This document shows positions 10,850 through 22,799 of a stretch of 64,000 bases of DNA, in pieces. A program made the position numbers and the translations under genes. Within the stretch, counting starts at the first letter, position 1; every line of letters starts with the position of its first letter. Where the stretch lies: positions 5,723,031 to 5,787,030 of the forward strand of contig CM034142.1 in NCBI GenBank assembly GCA_019914995.1, written 5' to 3'. This DNA comes from Acanthochlamys bracteata (taxonomy: Eukaryota; Streptophyta; Magnoliopsida; Pandanales; Velloziaceae). A model generated the notes under the pieces. That model was not told the origin of the DNA and did no database searches. It saw only the letters and a program-made list of their open reading frames with translations.

Positions 10850-11619
10850 CATAGTCGTAAGAACTGGACTGAACATCGAATCGAAAAATTGTCCGGGTCA
10901 CGGTTCTCGGATCGAACCGTCAGATCAATAATATTAAAGCATTTTTAACTAATAATAATAATAATTACAGTAAAAAATCTACTGCCAATGACACTACCAA
11001 TAATAATAGCAACATCAATTATAATAAAAAATTAAAGTATTTTTATTATGGCATTACTTTCAACAACAACAGCAATAATAATCACAGCAAAAATTAAAGT
11101 ATTGCCACCACCAACAACAATAATAACAACTAAAATTCATAATAAAAAATATTTAAATAAATTAGGAGATTAGAAAAAAATAAAACCATAAAATGGATAA
11201 ATCATAAAAAGGATATAACCAACTTTTTTAGATATACATATTTGAGTCTAAATATTTTAAAATTTAAAAATTTAAAAATCACTAATAATAGATATTTACA
11301 AATAAGATATAATGAATTATATTTTTGCATTATCATATTCAAATGCAAAATCTAAACTACATATCATTTTTCAACATAGAACTATTAATAATTATTTTTG
11401 CATTAAATATATCATCAATTTAAAATTTTTTAATTAATTTTCAAAAAAAATTTTCAACCCGATTTGACCCGAGCGGACGGGTCGACCGGATTGAAGCGGG
11501 TCGAAACGGGTCAAACCGGGTTGAAGCGGGTCGATTGCATAAACGATTTTTTTACAAATTCGGACCGGTTTACCGTCTGAGTCGACGATTTACGGATCGG
11601 TCCGAGTCTGACAACTATA
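10850..11619. mobile_element. non-autonomous hAT-type element, 770 bp
   Basis: Perfect 8 bp flanking duplication GTTATAAG (10842-10849 and 11620-11627). The termini CATAGTCGTAAGAACTGGAC and TATAGTTGTCAGACTCGGAC (right end, complement) are imperfect inverted repeats. Subterminal regions are rich in CGGGTCGA/CGGATCG/ACCGGTTTACCG motifs on both sides; the middle is AT-rich with AAC/AAT trinucleotide runs. No transposase. The ends resemble those of the larger element at 44579-45957, so the two belong to one family. Confidence 0.8.
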
Positions 11620-11627
11620 GTTATAAG

Positions 11628-12320
11628 AGTTTCAATTTTTTTTTAAATTTACATTTTAAAATAAATTTTTATAATATTTATAAGTTAATTTAAAATTTAA
11701 AAATTCAACAATAATTTATGTAAGAAAATTTTATTATTATTTATTTTATTATTGTTTAAATAAAAAATTAAAACTTGTTTCTTAAAATAAAACAAAATTA
11801 TTACTTTTTTTAAAAAATATTTTTCATAAGCACGATCCCAGCTCTATGTTACCGTGTATAGCATTTGATTGCAATTTCTTGTATGTTGATTTTTCAATTT
11901 ATCTTAAAAAGTAAAGAAAAGGTAATCACAATAGTTTTACTTTTACATTGCACTCAAAAAATAAATAGATAAGAAAAAAACACAACATTGTTAAAAACTG
12001 GTGAACTGGAACTAACGAATGATCTTCAGGAATTTGTAACGTAGGCAAAAGATTTGAACACTGTTGACGTAAAATACCATTTCTACTTGTATATAGGTCT
12101 ATAGAAAAACAGAAGCAACATATACAGGTTGACATGCTATGAGACAATGATGTATTTTTCGCAAAGATTTTAATACTGTGTTTGGTACATTCTATTTGTT
12201 AGATTGTGTTTTAATACATCGGTTAACATGTACAGATAGAAGAACTTTGAAGCTGTGCAGTAAGTTGTTGCGCCGTCACTGATGAATTCTTGAATATGTA
12301 CATAAATATGTCTAAAACAG
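11628..12320. other. 3' flank of the PDS5-like remnant, no separate gene
   Basis: AT-rich to about 11830; 11926-12147 holds a short minus-strand frame without a recognisable domain. It probably includes the old 3' UTR of the minus-strand gene that ends at 12321. Confidence 0.35.
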
Positions 12321-13207
12321 CTATTCTTTCCGAGCCTTAGTCCTTCGAACAGCCTGCTGTAGAGTAGAAAACCAATCCAAAATCAATCAAACAAAGCACA
12401 GTGTGATCAACATTATATGCACTTGTGACCCTTACCCCTTCGTCGGAGCTTTTCATTCCAGCAGTTTGTTGCAAAGATCTCTTGCTCTTCGGTGCAAGAG
12501 GAGCCCCTGTCAGTATCGGTAGAAGGTTAGAAAAGTTCAACTAAGAAAACCGAGTAACGAACTACAATAGATAATCAAGTAATGAACTTTTTACACAATA
12601 ATGCCAATCAGGGATAAATAGATTGGCTTCAACTGTCTTTAAATAGAAGCTGATTAATACTTTAATGTTGGAATTTTCCTACTTTGCATACATATATCAG
12701 GCAGACCAGTCTCTACCCAGAAATAACTGAAAGGTCTCGTTCTCTCTTGTCAGAATGATGCCAATCAGCTATGCTTGAAACTATACCCAACAAGATTATA
12801 ATAAGAAACCATGCTGCTTGATACATATAGCAAGTGCTTGATACATGTAGCATGAGAGGTTTGACCCACTGGGAATTTCAATGGAGGTTTTTTCAACCAA
12901 AGGAGAAACATTTTGAAGTAATATAAACAGTGCTTATAAGCAATATTTCGATCCTTTTAATGCTACCAGTTCTCCTTATTAAAGAGAAGCTACAAGAACG
13001 AATTTAGATGTCCAGCGAACGCACAGTTTGTAGACAAACAAAATAAATTCTTAATGAAAGGATAATTTGAAATGAATCTTATCATAGCTAATTCAAAAGT
13101 CAGACTTCAAATATGGGCAACTGATCAGAAAAAAGGAACTCAGAGTTACCAGTTGCCGACAAAGTTTCTCTATCCTTGAGATTTGCTTTTACGTTTTGCA
13201 AACTCGT

Positions 13208-13389
13208 TGTCCCTAGCCTTAGTCAATACATAATTATTTACATATTTTTTCTAATTATTTTAGATATTTTTTTAAAATTAGATATCTTTTATTATTCTAA
13301 AACTCTCCTTATTTAGTATTATAAAAAGTCTATATATATGTACCTGTATTGAATGATAGATGAATAAAATTGAAATAGTTTTTTCATCA
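13208..13389 (+). repeat. left LTR of the copia element
   Basis: Shares ACTCTCCTTATTTAGTATTA, TCTATATATATGTAC and AATAGTTTTTTCATCA with the right LTR. It is about 23 bp longer because of a local duplication around 13230-13260 (TAATTATTTxxxxTAATTATTTTAGATAT). The first bases (TGTCCCTAGCC) differ from the right LTR (TGTTGGCGTAAG), so the start is approximate. Confidence 0.75.
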
Positions 13390-13400
13390 TGGTATAAGAG

Positions 13401-16400
13401 TTAAAATTTTAGATCTGGCCGCCGTCATCGTAAAGATAACGACTGCTAAGGTCAGATTTCGATCAGACTTTCGGTTGCGATCGTTGAAATACAATTACAA
13501 CAGTTAGAAATTCCGACTAGAATAAATCTGACGATTTAATCAGATTAGATTTACCCACAAAAAAAAACTTCCACCGTCTACACCTTTGCTGCCGCCGCTT
13601 CTTGCTACAATCATCGCTGCTCCGCCGATCGCCATCGCCAAGCTTTCATCGTCGATCATCTGTCAGACCTAGCTTCCGCCGTTGATCTCCGACTCCAACC
13701 AACCATTCCTGCCGCTACCTGATCAGCCTTCGCCGCAGGTTGCTGTTACCACAGCCGGAGCCCGACCAAGCCGGCCCAACAAATCGATCTGAATCAGATC
13801 CAGACCAACTGAACCGAACCGGCACAACCCGCTGACCCAGTCCGACAGAAAAAAAAAATATTTTTTTGAGACTATTTTTTAACAAGTCTAAAAAAAATAA
13901 AGACATGTACTTATCGTGGTAAGTTTGTCCATAATAGAGGTTCATGTTTTAAATTAATTGAATATCAAGATTGGTGGGAAGAATTGAGAAAAAAAAGAAA
14001 GGCTCTTAGAAAAGCATCGAATAATTCAAACGTTGCAAGTTTAGGTAACTAAATCTGTGCTCTAAATACTATTTCAAACTTTAGAAAAGATACAAGATTG
14101 ATTCTAAATTCTGAAGCCAATGATCGTATGGCATTTTATTCGACAAAATTTTCAGACCACATCTACTCCAGTTAGACATAATGTGATATATGCTAATGGA
14201 GACATTTATCCAGTGACAGATGTTGGAATAGTGATGTTAGCACCATCTTTATCTCTACAAGATTGTTTACTTGTTCCGTCTTTATCAAATAATTTATTAT
14301 TTATTGGACAAATCACTGAACAATTGAGATGCATTGTTATGTTATATCCAAATTTTTGTTTACTTCAAGATATCCACACACATGAGAGGAGGCTTATATT
14401 ATTTTGGATGATATCAGTTCCGGAAGAGTGCATAGCATTCGTGCATATGATGTTGATAAGAAGAACAGAGTTTGGCTTTGGCATCGACTATTATGTCATA
14501 TTTTTTTACCTATCTACGTCATTTATTACCATCTTTATTTTTGCGCATTAAGGAGTTTGAGTTTCAGTGTGAAACTTATATTCTTGCAAAAAGTCACCGG
14601 ATGCCATATCTTTCTACTATGAAGAAAAAATTAACTCCATTTGAATTAGTACATTCGGATATTTGAGGACCCTCTCATATTACTATACTTACTGGCATTA
14701 GATGGTTCGTGACATTAGTGTATGATTGTATTGGTATCACATAGTTATATGTTATGAAGAGTAAGAGTAAAATTGTGGATAATTTTATAGGATTCGTAAA
14801 ATGGTGCAGACACAATTTTCATTCCCAAAACGAGTATTACGCTCAGATAATACGGAAGAATATGTTAATATAATTTTGGCCCATTATCTTCAAGAAAAGG
14901 ATATTATACATGAGAATACTTGTCCACAAACACCACAGCAAAACAAAATGGCTGAAAGGAAGAACAGAATATTCTAGAGACAGCTCGTGTTTTATTATTG
15001 GTGCTTATGCTCCAAAATATTATTGGGTAGAAGTAGTTCAATCTGTAGTATATCTGATAAACCGTATGCCGTTTAGAGTTTTTAATTATAAAACTCCTCT
15101 TGAAGTTTTATCTACATATGTCACTATACCGTCTGTTCTTTTACTACCACCTCGATTTTTTGGATCTCTTGCGTTGGTATATTTGCAGAAAAATAATGGA
15201 ATAAATTGGATCTATGTGCTTTGCGCTGCATCTTTGTTAGGTATGGTCATCATTAGAAGGATTATAGGTGCTATCATCCTCTATCACGTCGTACTTTTGT
15301 TACTATGGACGTAACATTTCTTAAATCAGAGAAATATTTTAGAGACTCCACATCTCATTCTGATCTTCAGGGGGAGATAAAGATTAGTGAAGATCTGAAT
15401 TAGCTTACGGTTGAGATTGATGAAAGCTCAACGAACATTGAAGACAATCAGAGACAACCAGAAAGTTATGAATTGGTACAGGAGGTGGTTCAGGAGGACA
15501 TTCATACTATTGAATCCATACCGAGAGAATCAGAACAGGTAGAAGGAACTGATAATGTGGAAGAAATTTCTCTATCTCACCCGACAGTACTAGTTTTAGT
15601 TTTTGAAGATACTTGTGAGGTAAATTCTGAGACTCAAAACAAAATTTTGAATGATTCTCACATTGTGAACAGGAGTTATCAATTGCCACATAGAAAAAAT
15701 CGTGAAAAACTTCCTAACAGATATTTACCAGAAGAAAAAAACTCCAGATATTCTATTACTAATCATGTACCTTCTCATATACTCTCTTCATCATATGTGG
15801 CGTTTATTAATTAGGTAGTAGCTGTGACTATTTTTGCTAGCACTAGAGAAGCCTTATCAGATCCTAAATAGACAAAGATTATGAATGAAAAGATGGATAC
15901 TCTTCAGAAAAATTTGACTTGGGAGATAATGTCACTACTATAGGGAAAGAAAGTAATTGGCTGTAAATGAGTATACACCATTAAACACAAAGTAGATAGA
16001 ATGATCGAGAGGTATAATACAAGATTAGTGACCAAGAGATACTCACAGACTTATAAAGTGAATTATCACGAGACTTTTGCCTAAGTTGCAAAAATTAATA
16101 CTATCAGAATATTGCTGTCTCTTGCAGCAAATCTTGATTGACCTTTTACAGCAGTTTAATGTAAAAAATACATTTGTTCATGGTAGAAGAAGAAGTGTAT
16201 ATGAGACTTTCGCCTAGTTATAGTGTATCGGGATAGCTGACTATGTCTGCAAGTTAATAAAAAGCTCTACACAGGCTGAAGCAATTCCAAAAATATAGTT
16301 TGATAGATTTAGTTAAGTTTTGAGCAGATATGGTTACTGATAGAGTAATACTGATCATACATTATTTTTGAAGAACCAGAATGATAATGTAACTATTTTG

Positions 16401-17349
16401 ATAATCTATGTTGATGATATGATTGTTACAGATAATGATCATGAAGAAATTCAGAAATTGAAGACATATTTAGCTTCTGAATTCGAGATGAAAGAACTTG
16501 AAAAGTTGAAATATTTTTTGGGCATTGAAGTGGTCAGATTTAAGCAAGTTATTTTTCTGTCACAAAAAAAATATGTCCTTGACTTATGTCTGAGACAAGA
16601 ATGTCGGTTTGTAAACCTGCCGACACACCTATCATTGAGAATCATAACTTAGCAGAGCTTTCTAATCAAGTGCCAGCAGTTAAAAAAAATATCAACGATT
16701 AGTTGGTAGGTTGATTTATTTATCACATACTCACTGAGTATTGTCTGCCAGTTTATGCATTATCCGAGTATTAATCATATGAAAGTTGTGAATAGAATTC
16801 TAAGATACTTAAAATCTGCACCAGGCAGAGGATTATTATTTAAAAAAATATAATCATTTGAATATAGATGGATATACTGATGCAGACTGGGCAGGAGATA
16901 AGACAGATATACGCTCTACATATAGCTGTTTTATATTTATTGGAGATAATTTAGTCACATGGAGGAGTAAGAAACAGAAAGCTGTTGCTCGATCATCTAC
17001 TGAAGCTGAATATAGAGGAATGGCACATAGAATTTGTGAACTTTTATGGCTTCGAATATTATTGGAGAGCTTGATTTTCCTCCAAAGAGTTCTATAAAGC
17101 TATTCTGTGATAGTAAGGTTACAATAAATATTGCTCATAATTTAGTGCAGTATGATCAGACTAAGCATGTTGAGGTGGATCGACACTTCATCAAAGAGAA
17201 ACTGGATTCAAAGTTGATTGGGTTACCTTTTGTGAGCTCAGAAGCACTACCAGAAAACATATTGACAAAATATGTTTCGAGCAGAATTTTTTATGACTCA
17301 CTAAGCAAGTTGGGCATTGATGATATCTTTACACCAACTTGAGAGAAAG
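13401..17349 (+). pseudogene. copia gag-pol remnant
   Basis: Gag is mostly missing (only about 700 bp before the protease end). Seen in order, in shifting frames: LQDCLLVPSLSNNLLFIGQI (about 14261-14320, protease/GAG-pre-integrase junction); a WLWHRLLCH-type histidine motif (about 14470); FELVHSDI followed by TGA where copia integrases have Trp (about 14640-14665); VLRSDNTEEYVN (about 14836); integrase tail at 14910-15120; reverse transcriptase with YVDD and LKYFLGIEV (16395-16530); RNase H with DADWAGD, SKKQKAVARSSTEAEYR (16870-17030) and a tail to 17342. Multiple stops and frameshifts make it non-coding. The best preserved stretches are the reverse transcriptase and RNase H. Confidence 0.88.
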
Positions 17350-17508
17350 TGTTGGCGTAAGTCAACACATAATTATTTTAGATATCTTTCTTTAAAATTA
17401 GATATTTTTTATTATTTTAGAACTCTCCTTATTTAGTATTATAAGGAGTCTATATATATGTACTTATATTGAATAATAAATGAATAAGATTGAAATAGTT
17501 TTTCATCA
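17350..17508 (+). repeat. right LTR of the copia element
   Basis: 159 bp, begins TGTTGGCGTAAGTCAACAC and ends TTTTTCATCA, matching the usual TG..CA borders. It is preceded directly by the polypurine tract. Confidence 0.82.
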
Positions 17509-18059
17509 GCAAGTCATCCCCAAAAGCGTCGACGTCATCTTTATGACCGGGACTAGAAGATATTGACCAGGAAATTAAGTGGAAAAAAGTAGGAATTTCC
17601 CAGTAAAAGAAACAACTACAATGTGGGTTTTTTGGGGGAGAGAGAGGAAGGTGAGTCAAATAGCATACCAAGCTTGAGATACCTAACTCTCGTAGAACCA
17701 TATGAAAGTGATTCGTGCATTTCCTAGAAAAAGAACTATTGGAAATAACAAAGTTACTAGCTCTGCTAAGGATCTCAAAGCATACATATTGAATTGCATA
17801 TTGCACAGGCATAAATCAGTAACTGTCTGCTCATAGTGGTGATAGTTGGTTCATCACATGAAGAATAAAAGAGACAGGAGATGTACTTCGAAATGCGCAT
17901 ATGAGTTTGAAACATTTATTTTGGCAGGCATCAAATTACTCAAAACAAATGGTTTAAACGTCACTAGAAAAGTAAGAAAAAACCAGCATCTATATTGACC
18001 AAAGACATTATGGGAACGAAACAGAAGGCATAGTAAAAATTCCGTAAATAGAATCTTAA

Positions 18060-18186
18060 GGTGCATGCGCAAGTCTTGGTTGTAGATCTTTATACTTCCT
18101 ACCCAAAGAAACTAACTCTGTGAGCTATGAAGGTGCATGCAGAAGTCCTTGGTTGTAGATATTTCTTGTATATTTATACTTCCCCA
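18060..18186. repeat. short local direct duplication in a PDS5-like intron
   Basis: GGTGCATGCGCAAGTCTTGG (18060) recurs as GGTGCATGCAGAAGTCCTTG (18131), each followed by TTGTAGAT and TTTATACTTCC. The unit is about 71 bp. It has no coding meaning that I can see. Confidence 0.7.
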
Positions 18187-20105
18187 AGGCCTTCTTAAAA
18201 TTGCATGCACTTAGATCTTTCCCTAGCAAGCTATGTCATTGAGAAAGACTGTCAGACGACTTGCAAAAAGGGATCTTTTTTATCATCTCTCATGCAAAGT
18301 GAATATTTTCTGAGTTTGATCAACTACTAAGCAACTGCATTCATATATACAGAGTCATAGACAGCACAGTAAGAAACAAACAAAAATTGACGGGAAAATC
18401 TTTTTAGTAACTTCACAAAGAAATGGTTTCAAATAAGACACTAACTATGAAAAGATCCACAGTTCTACTGTACCATGATAAAAGCATTTGTGAAAATTCA
18501 AATACCATAACAAAAAGCCAAAATCAATAACTATCATAACATTAGGCTATTAGCTACTAATGGGGAAAAAAAAGATGCATAACTTGTCTAATCTCAATTA
18601 CTGGTAGCAGAAACAAGCACATGTCTATTGGCAAGAGAAAGCTACCTTGACACATAATCTAGTATTCTGCCATTTTCTTGAATCATTTTCACAACAATGT
18701 CCAGGAGCTTCTTAATTTAAGGTTTGACAACTGCTGCTTGCTTTGGCATATAACTTCTAACCAAGCTTTCAGCTCGTAGATCTGTAATTAATAAAAACAA
18801 CAAAAGAAATGAAGTCAAAGTACAAATAAATTGCAGACTGAGCTAAAATATTAGCAGATCAATTTTCAACCATTACAAAGAGAAACTTTAAAAAAAATGA
18901 TAAAAGTCCAAAGAGATTACGATAAGCAGTGAGGCGATATTTAAGAGAGATAGAGAGTAATACACTGAAAAGATGTAGTACAAAACCGATCTACTGCTAA
19001 ATATGTCAACTAAATATATGTAATAGGATGCGCAAACACTCCTTTGGATAATTTTCCAATTAGATCAATTTCCCACAAACTACTTGCCTTCAGCTGGCAG
19101 GATGAGCTGCACGAGTCCTTACTGGAGGAAGTTGTTTCACTGGCAGATACCTATCCAAACTATTAGTTGTCAACCTAATTACCTCAACGAGAACTAAGCA
19201 AGAGGAGAAAGACCAAGAAACACATGAACCTACCTCATTTGCTTAAAATATCTTTTAATACAGGATTTGTAACATCTGTTCCTCACATGACTCAAACATG
19301 GATGATGATGATGCTGTGAAAGACAGCCCAAGGACTGCAAGACAGTTGGGACGTTGCACTTACTACCAAGGGAGCTCAAAAGTTTCTGCATGAAAACAAA
19401 GTAGAACAAGATAAAGACTCTACTGCCCACATTTCATCTATTTATTACTGATGTTAACAGCATCCTAGAATGAACATCAAGGGAAAGGGAAAGCCAGGGG
19501 TAAATAAGCAAGTTATTACACCAATTTCCCCAATGGCCTTCCAGTAACATCAAACTTAAAAAAACTTTGACATACAATCAAAATAAGAATCTTGGTATCA
19601 TAACAAAAACTTGTATGGACATATTTTATAGGAACCTATATATATTTTTTAAAGTTGCTCCTTGACAGATATAGCAAAAGCTTCCAATAGTGATTATCTC
19701 ACCATGGTTGCCGTTACATACCTCAAACAAACCAAAGATATGCGTATCATCAGTGGCACCCAACAGTGACACAAGTGCAGAAACAGCATGTTTCGACTGA
19801 CTGCGGGTCCCTCCTAAACACATTTTTTGCAAGAACTGAAAGAATGGGTAGACATTGCAGCAAAATGTAGAAACACAGAAGCAAATCATGCAAGTCTAGT
19901 TACTCAACATGAGACGGATTAAAGGAGTATAGCATCATTGAATTGGTGGCCAAGACAAATTGCAACAGCCAAAAGAAAAATGCTATGAACTATTCTCAGC
20001 AGCATACCTAATAGGAACAGAAACATGATGACCTGCTATGGCTAAAATCTGAAGAAGCTTATCACTTGGATGTTCTCTTTCCTCCAAAAGTAACTTTAGC
20101 AGTTG

Positions 20106-20732
20106 CTACTTAGATCCCCTCACCAAAGTTGGGAACTTGCTTATAACAATCTGATAATGTATAAAATAGTATGTCAAATATTTTAGTTCTGAGGAGCTTG
20201 CAAAGAGAAGAGTATAGTGAAACCAAATGAAGTAAAAGCATGCCAGAGAAAAAACCTAGTATAGTGAAGGTCAGATTCGTTCGTATACAACATGATGACT
20301 GCTGGTGTGCCCTTAGCTTTCGAGAAGCATATATGTACATCATAAAACTACCAACAAAAATATATTACACCAATTCAGACAGAATTAAAAGATACAGTAT
20401 ATTAAAGGGGGAATATTTTCAGCTACAGATTCTTCGGATACAAACACAATGCAGAATGAACCATATCACTTAACATCACGAGATGAAGAACTGAGCAAAA
20501 GGAATAGCGTGGGTAACAAAATTGTAATTCACTACACATACCACGGAGTTGCAAATGGAATACATACGCTTCCTTCTATTTATCAATAAACCTGCCTAAC
20601 ATATTATACTCAAACGATTCATAAGATAGGCTACTCTGTTCAAGTAAGTCCACAGTGCAATTTGCAACCCAGATGAATGGAAAAACATTTCTAGGAAGGG
20701 CTTCGTTACTCCAGTAGAATAACTGATGAACT
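20106..20732. other. stretch between PDS5-like and UTP7-like remnants
   Basis: No confident gene. One exon-like piece on the minus strand (about 20625-20600, YESFEYNMLG then a GTTTAT donor) could belong to the PDS5-like remnant. Open frames at 20110-20343 and 20240-20473 overlap on opposite strands and show no domain. Confidence 0.3.
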
Positions 20733-21430
20733 GTGCTTGCTCAAAATATCATGGGCTCTTCTTCCATTCAAATCGCTGGAGGGATTTCGGCAACTCTGTT
20801 GCTGATTCAGATACTGTTTGTTTCTCCGTGTCTGCCGCTGTTCTTTCATCTCTTGCTCCAAGAAAGGCTTCTTGGCTTTGAAGATTTCCTCCTATTTTCT
20901 CTTTGCTCTGTTGCTTGGCTTGCTCCTTCCTTTAGTCTTATGTTTGAAGGTTATGTTCTTCGCTGCCTCTATGGCAGCTTCCATTTCTTCCTCTCTCTCT
21001 CTTTCTTGCCCGGCTTTTCCTTCTTTCTTGGTGCCATCACTGTTCCAATTTTGTTAGGTTCCAGCGACATATAGTATCAGACTGAAGTTTGCCTAGCAAA
21101 GCATGAACCTCTTTGCTCTCCTCTGCTTAGTAGTTCATATGGATTCGCAACCCAGGTATCAAAGTTGGGTTCACCAGACCCTCGAACAAGGATTGCAGTT
21201 ATACCCATTGAATAACCGATTCCAAGAACTTCCTCGTACGGCCTAAAAGCAACCTTCTTCACCTTGTAACCCTTCACCATTGCATGGCTCATGTACCCGC
21301 TGTAATCCTGGTTTTCTACGGTGTCTCTCCAAATGTGAACCCGAGATAAATTCCCAATAGCAAGCAGTCCTTTCTGGCTAATTTTTCAAACAACTTCTTT
21401 GAGAATTGAAACGACGACTTCGTCCATGAT
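20733..21430 (-). pseudogene. UTP7: UTP7/WDR46 (small-subunit processome) C-terminal fragment
   Basis: UTP7 (WDR46) is a WD40 protein of the U3 small-subunit processome. Minus-strand pieces match its C-terminal third in order: KGLLAIGNLSRVHIWRDT (about 21380-21330), SHAMVKGYKVKKVAFRPYE then VLGIGYSMG, SGEPNFDTWVANPYE (21290-21140, the BING4 C-terminal region), a frame change into EVHALL, then another change into NKIGTVMAPRKKEK, EEEMEAAIEAAKNITFK, KGRSKPSNRAKRK, an in-frame TAG, and KAKKPFLEQEMKEQRQ (to about 20810). No introns are visible over about 620 bp, which suggests a processed copy or a single large exon. The rest of the WD40 propeller is absent. The long plus-strand frames at 20733-21074 are shadows of this. 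Confidence 0.82.
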
Positions 21431-21439
21431 AAAGTTTGA

Positions 21440-21700
21440 CAAACTACATTTCCGGTAAGAGGGATTTTACCAAATTGACGGAAGTAGGATGACTGGCAGC
21501 AAACGAAGGATGAAAAGAAATTGATAGGATCGGCGCCGGAATGGAGAACCTTATCGCTTAGGAGAAGGAGTGAAATCGCGAGAGCGGAGCGAACGGGTGA
21601 AGCAGCGAAGAAATGAGAGAAATGAGAAATAGATCCGGTTGGGAATATAGTGCTGCGTTATCTTGAGCAAAATAGAGATATTCGACAGAGACAGCAAGAA
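21440..21700 (-). repeat. duplicated 5' region, copy 1 (next to the UTP7-like fragment)
   Basis: Aligns with 24172-24380 in the same orientation. Shared stretches on the plus strand include GTAGGATGA, GAAGGATG/AAAGGATG, GCGAGAG(C/T)GGAGCGAAC and CCG(G/A)TTG(G/A)GAATATA. The base where copy 2 has an ATG (TTCAT on plus, 24200) reads TTGAC here, so this copy lost that start. It behaves like an old 5' UTR and proximal promoter. Confidence 0.6.
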
Positions 21701-21769
21701 AAGTCCCGCGCGGTTTTGTTTTGTTTGAAAAGTAGTTTTTACTGTTCAAAGCCGGTTAACGGGCTAGAA

Positions 21770-22700
21770 ACAGGTATATTTAGGGTACGTTTGGTTAAGA
21801 TTTTAATTTAAAAATTTTGGACGAAAGCTGTTGTTTATATATTTTTACTAAAAAAAATGGCTATTGAATTTTTGATAAAAAACTACTTTTTTTTAAATTC
21901 TGTTTGGATAAATTTTACTATTTAAAATTTTTTTCTAAAAAAATTAAAAATATATTTGACTAAATTTGTGCTTATAAGTGAATATATATAATAAATGAAA
22001 TGTTCTTAAATATATAATATACGATGTATTATTAAATTTATGAATTTATTCTCATGTATTATCTAGTCTTTTGAAAATTAATTTTATAACATATTTTAAA
22101 ATATTTTTTATTTAATATTTTTTTGATAATATTTATAAATCTATTAATAAATATATTATTATTATTTTCTTGGTGTGTATCTAATACTTTTTAACAAATT
22201 AAAGAATACATTACCAATAAAGAGAATATGCATCTAACATGATTAATACAACACCAACATTCCAAGTGCATTACCAACACAAAACATATGTGCATTTCAA
22301 AATTAATACAACAATAAGTTAAATATTACATTACCAACATATACATATGCACTTTATAAGATTACTAACCCTAACTCTATAATTCAATTTCTAAAATTTT
22401 ATTTTTTTAAAAAAATTACTTTCTAAAAAGTTATTTTATGTGAAAAGAACAAATACTAACTCTTGATCCCTCCCAAAATTCATGCATTAGGCATGAGGTT
22501 TACTAATTTTAGTAAGAAAGGAAAAAGAAAATTTACTGATTTTTATACAAAATGAATTGAAAATCTAACAATGTTAACTTCAAATGAATTTTCAAAAGAA
22601 CAGTAATATTTGAGAAACCTTCAATGATTTATCAATAAAATATTTTATAAGATATACAAACACTAGATGTACATATTACATGTGATGGTAGGTAAATAAA
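21770..22700. other. AT-rich stretch, probable transposon debris
   Basis: No gene is seen. It begins with AGGGTACGTTTGGTTAAG, a motif type common at MITE ends, and the region 22200-22370 repeats CATTACCAACA / ATTAATACAACA several times. No clean inverted partner or target duplication was found. Confidence 0.35.
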
Positions 22701-22799
22701 CCTTCAATTGAATAATACTGTTTGTTTCTTCTTCTTTCAATAATATGTTATCTCCCTCAGCTTCGGAAATTTGAAAACCAAGTATGAAACGTTTGTAAA

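Larger units (their letters stand above)
13208..17508 (+). mobile_element. degenerate Ty1/copia LTR retrotransposon
   Basis: Two direct LTR-like ends (13208-13389 and 17350-17508) enclose a primer-binding site just after the left LTR (TGGTATAAGAG, a one-base variant of the initiator-Met site), a shortened gag region, pol pieces and a purine-rich tract GAGAGAAAG before the right LTR. The pol order protease/integrase, then reverse transcriptase, then RNase H is the copia arrangement. It lies inside an exon of the PDS5-like gene. Right flank GCAAG (17509-17513) and left GCAAA (13198-13202) may be the 5 bp target duplication, but five extra bases separate the left copy from the LTR. Confidence 0.88.
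12321..20105 (-). pseudogene. PDS5: PDS5-like cohesin cofactor gene, partial and decayed
   Basis: PDS5 proteins are HEAT/ARM-repeat regulators of cohesin. Exon-like pieces with proper splice borders follow in order on the minus strand: about 20105-20008 (LLLEEREHPSDKLLQILA); 19835-19722 (MCLGGTRSQSKHAVSALVSL, close to the PDS5 C-L-G-T-R-x-Q-x-K-x-A-V-x-A motif); 19385-19237 (NVPTVLQSLGCLSQH, then a frame change and stops within the EEQMLQILY..KIF region); 18780-18648 (LVRSYMPKQAAVVKP, an in-frame TAA, then IKKLLDIVVKMIQENG); 17552-17509 joined to 13202-13150 across a copia insertion (GHKDDVDAFGDDL / QNVKANLKDRETLSATG); 12506-12436 (GAPLAPKSKRSLQQTAG); 12356-12321 (QAVRRTKARKE, stop). Missing: the N-terminal repeats and any Tudor-like domain. 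The middle exons identify the family; assigning the last three exons to the same gene is inference from strand, order and matching phases. Confidence 0.62.

Noticed and set aside
14910..17342. Copia pol frames as functional coding sequences
   Set aside because: Stops and frameshifts separate integrase, reverse transcriptase and RNase H; the element is decayed.
20733..21074. Hydrophobic 113-codon plus-strand frame
   Set aside because: It is the antisense of the UTP7-like fragment (Glu/Lys-rich on the minus strand reads as Leu/Phe/Ser on the plus).
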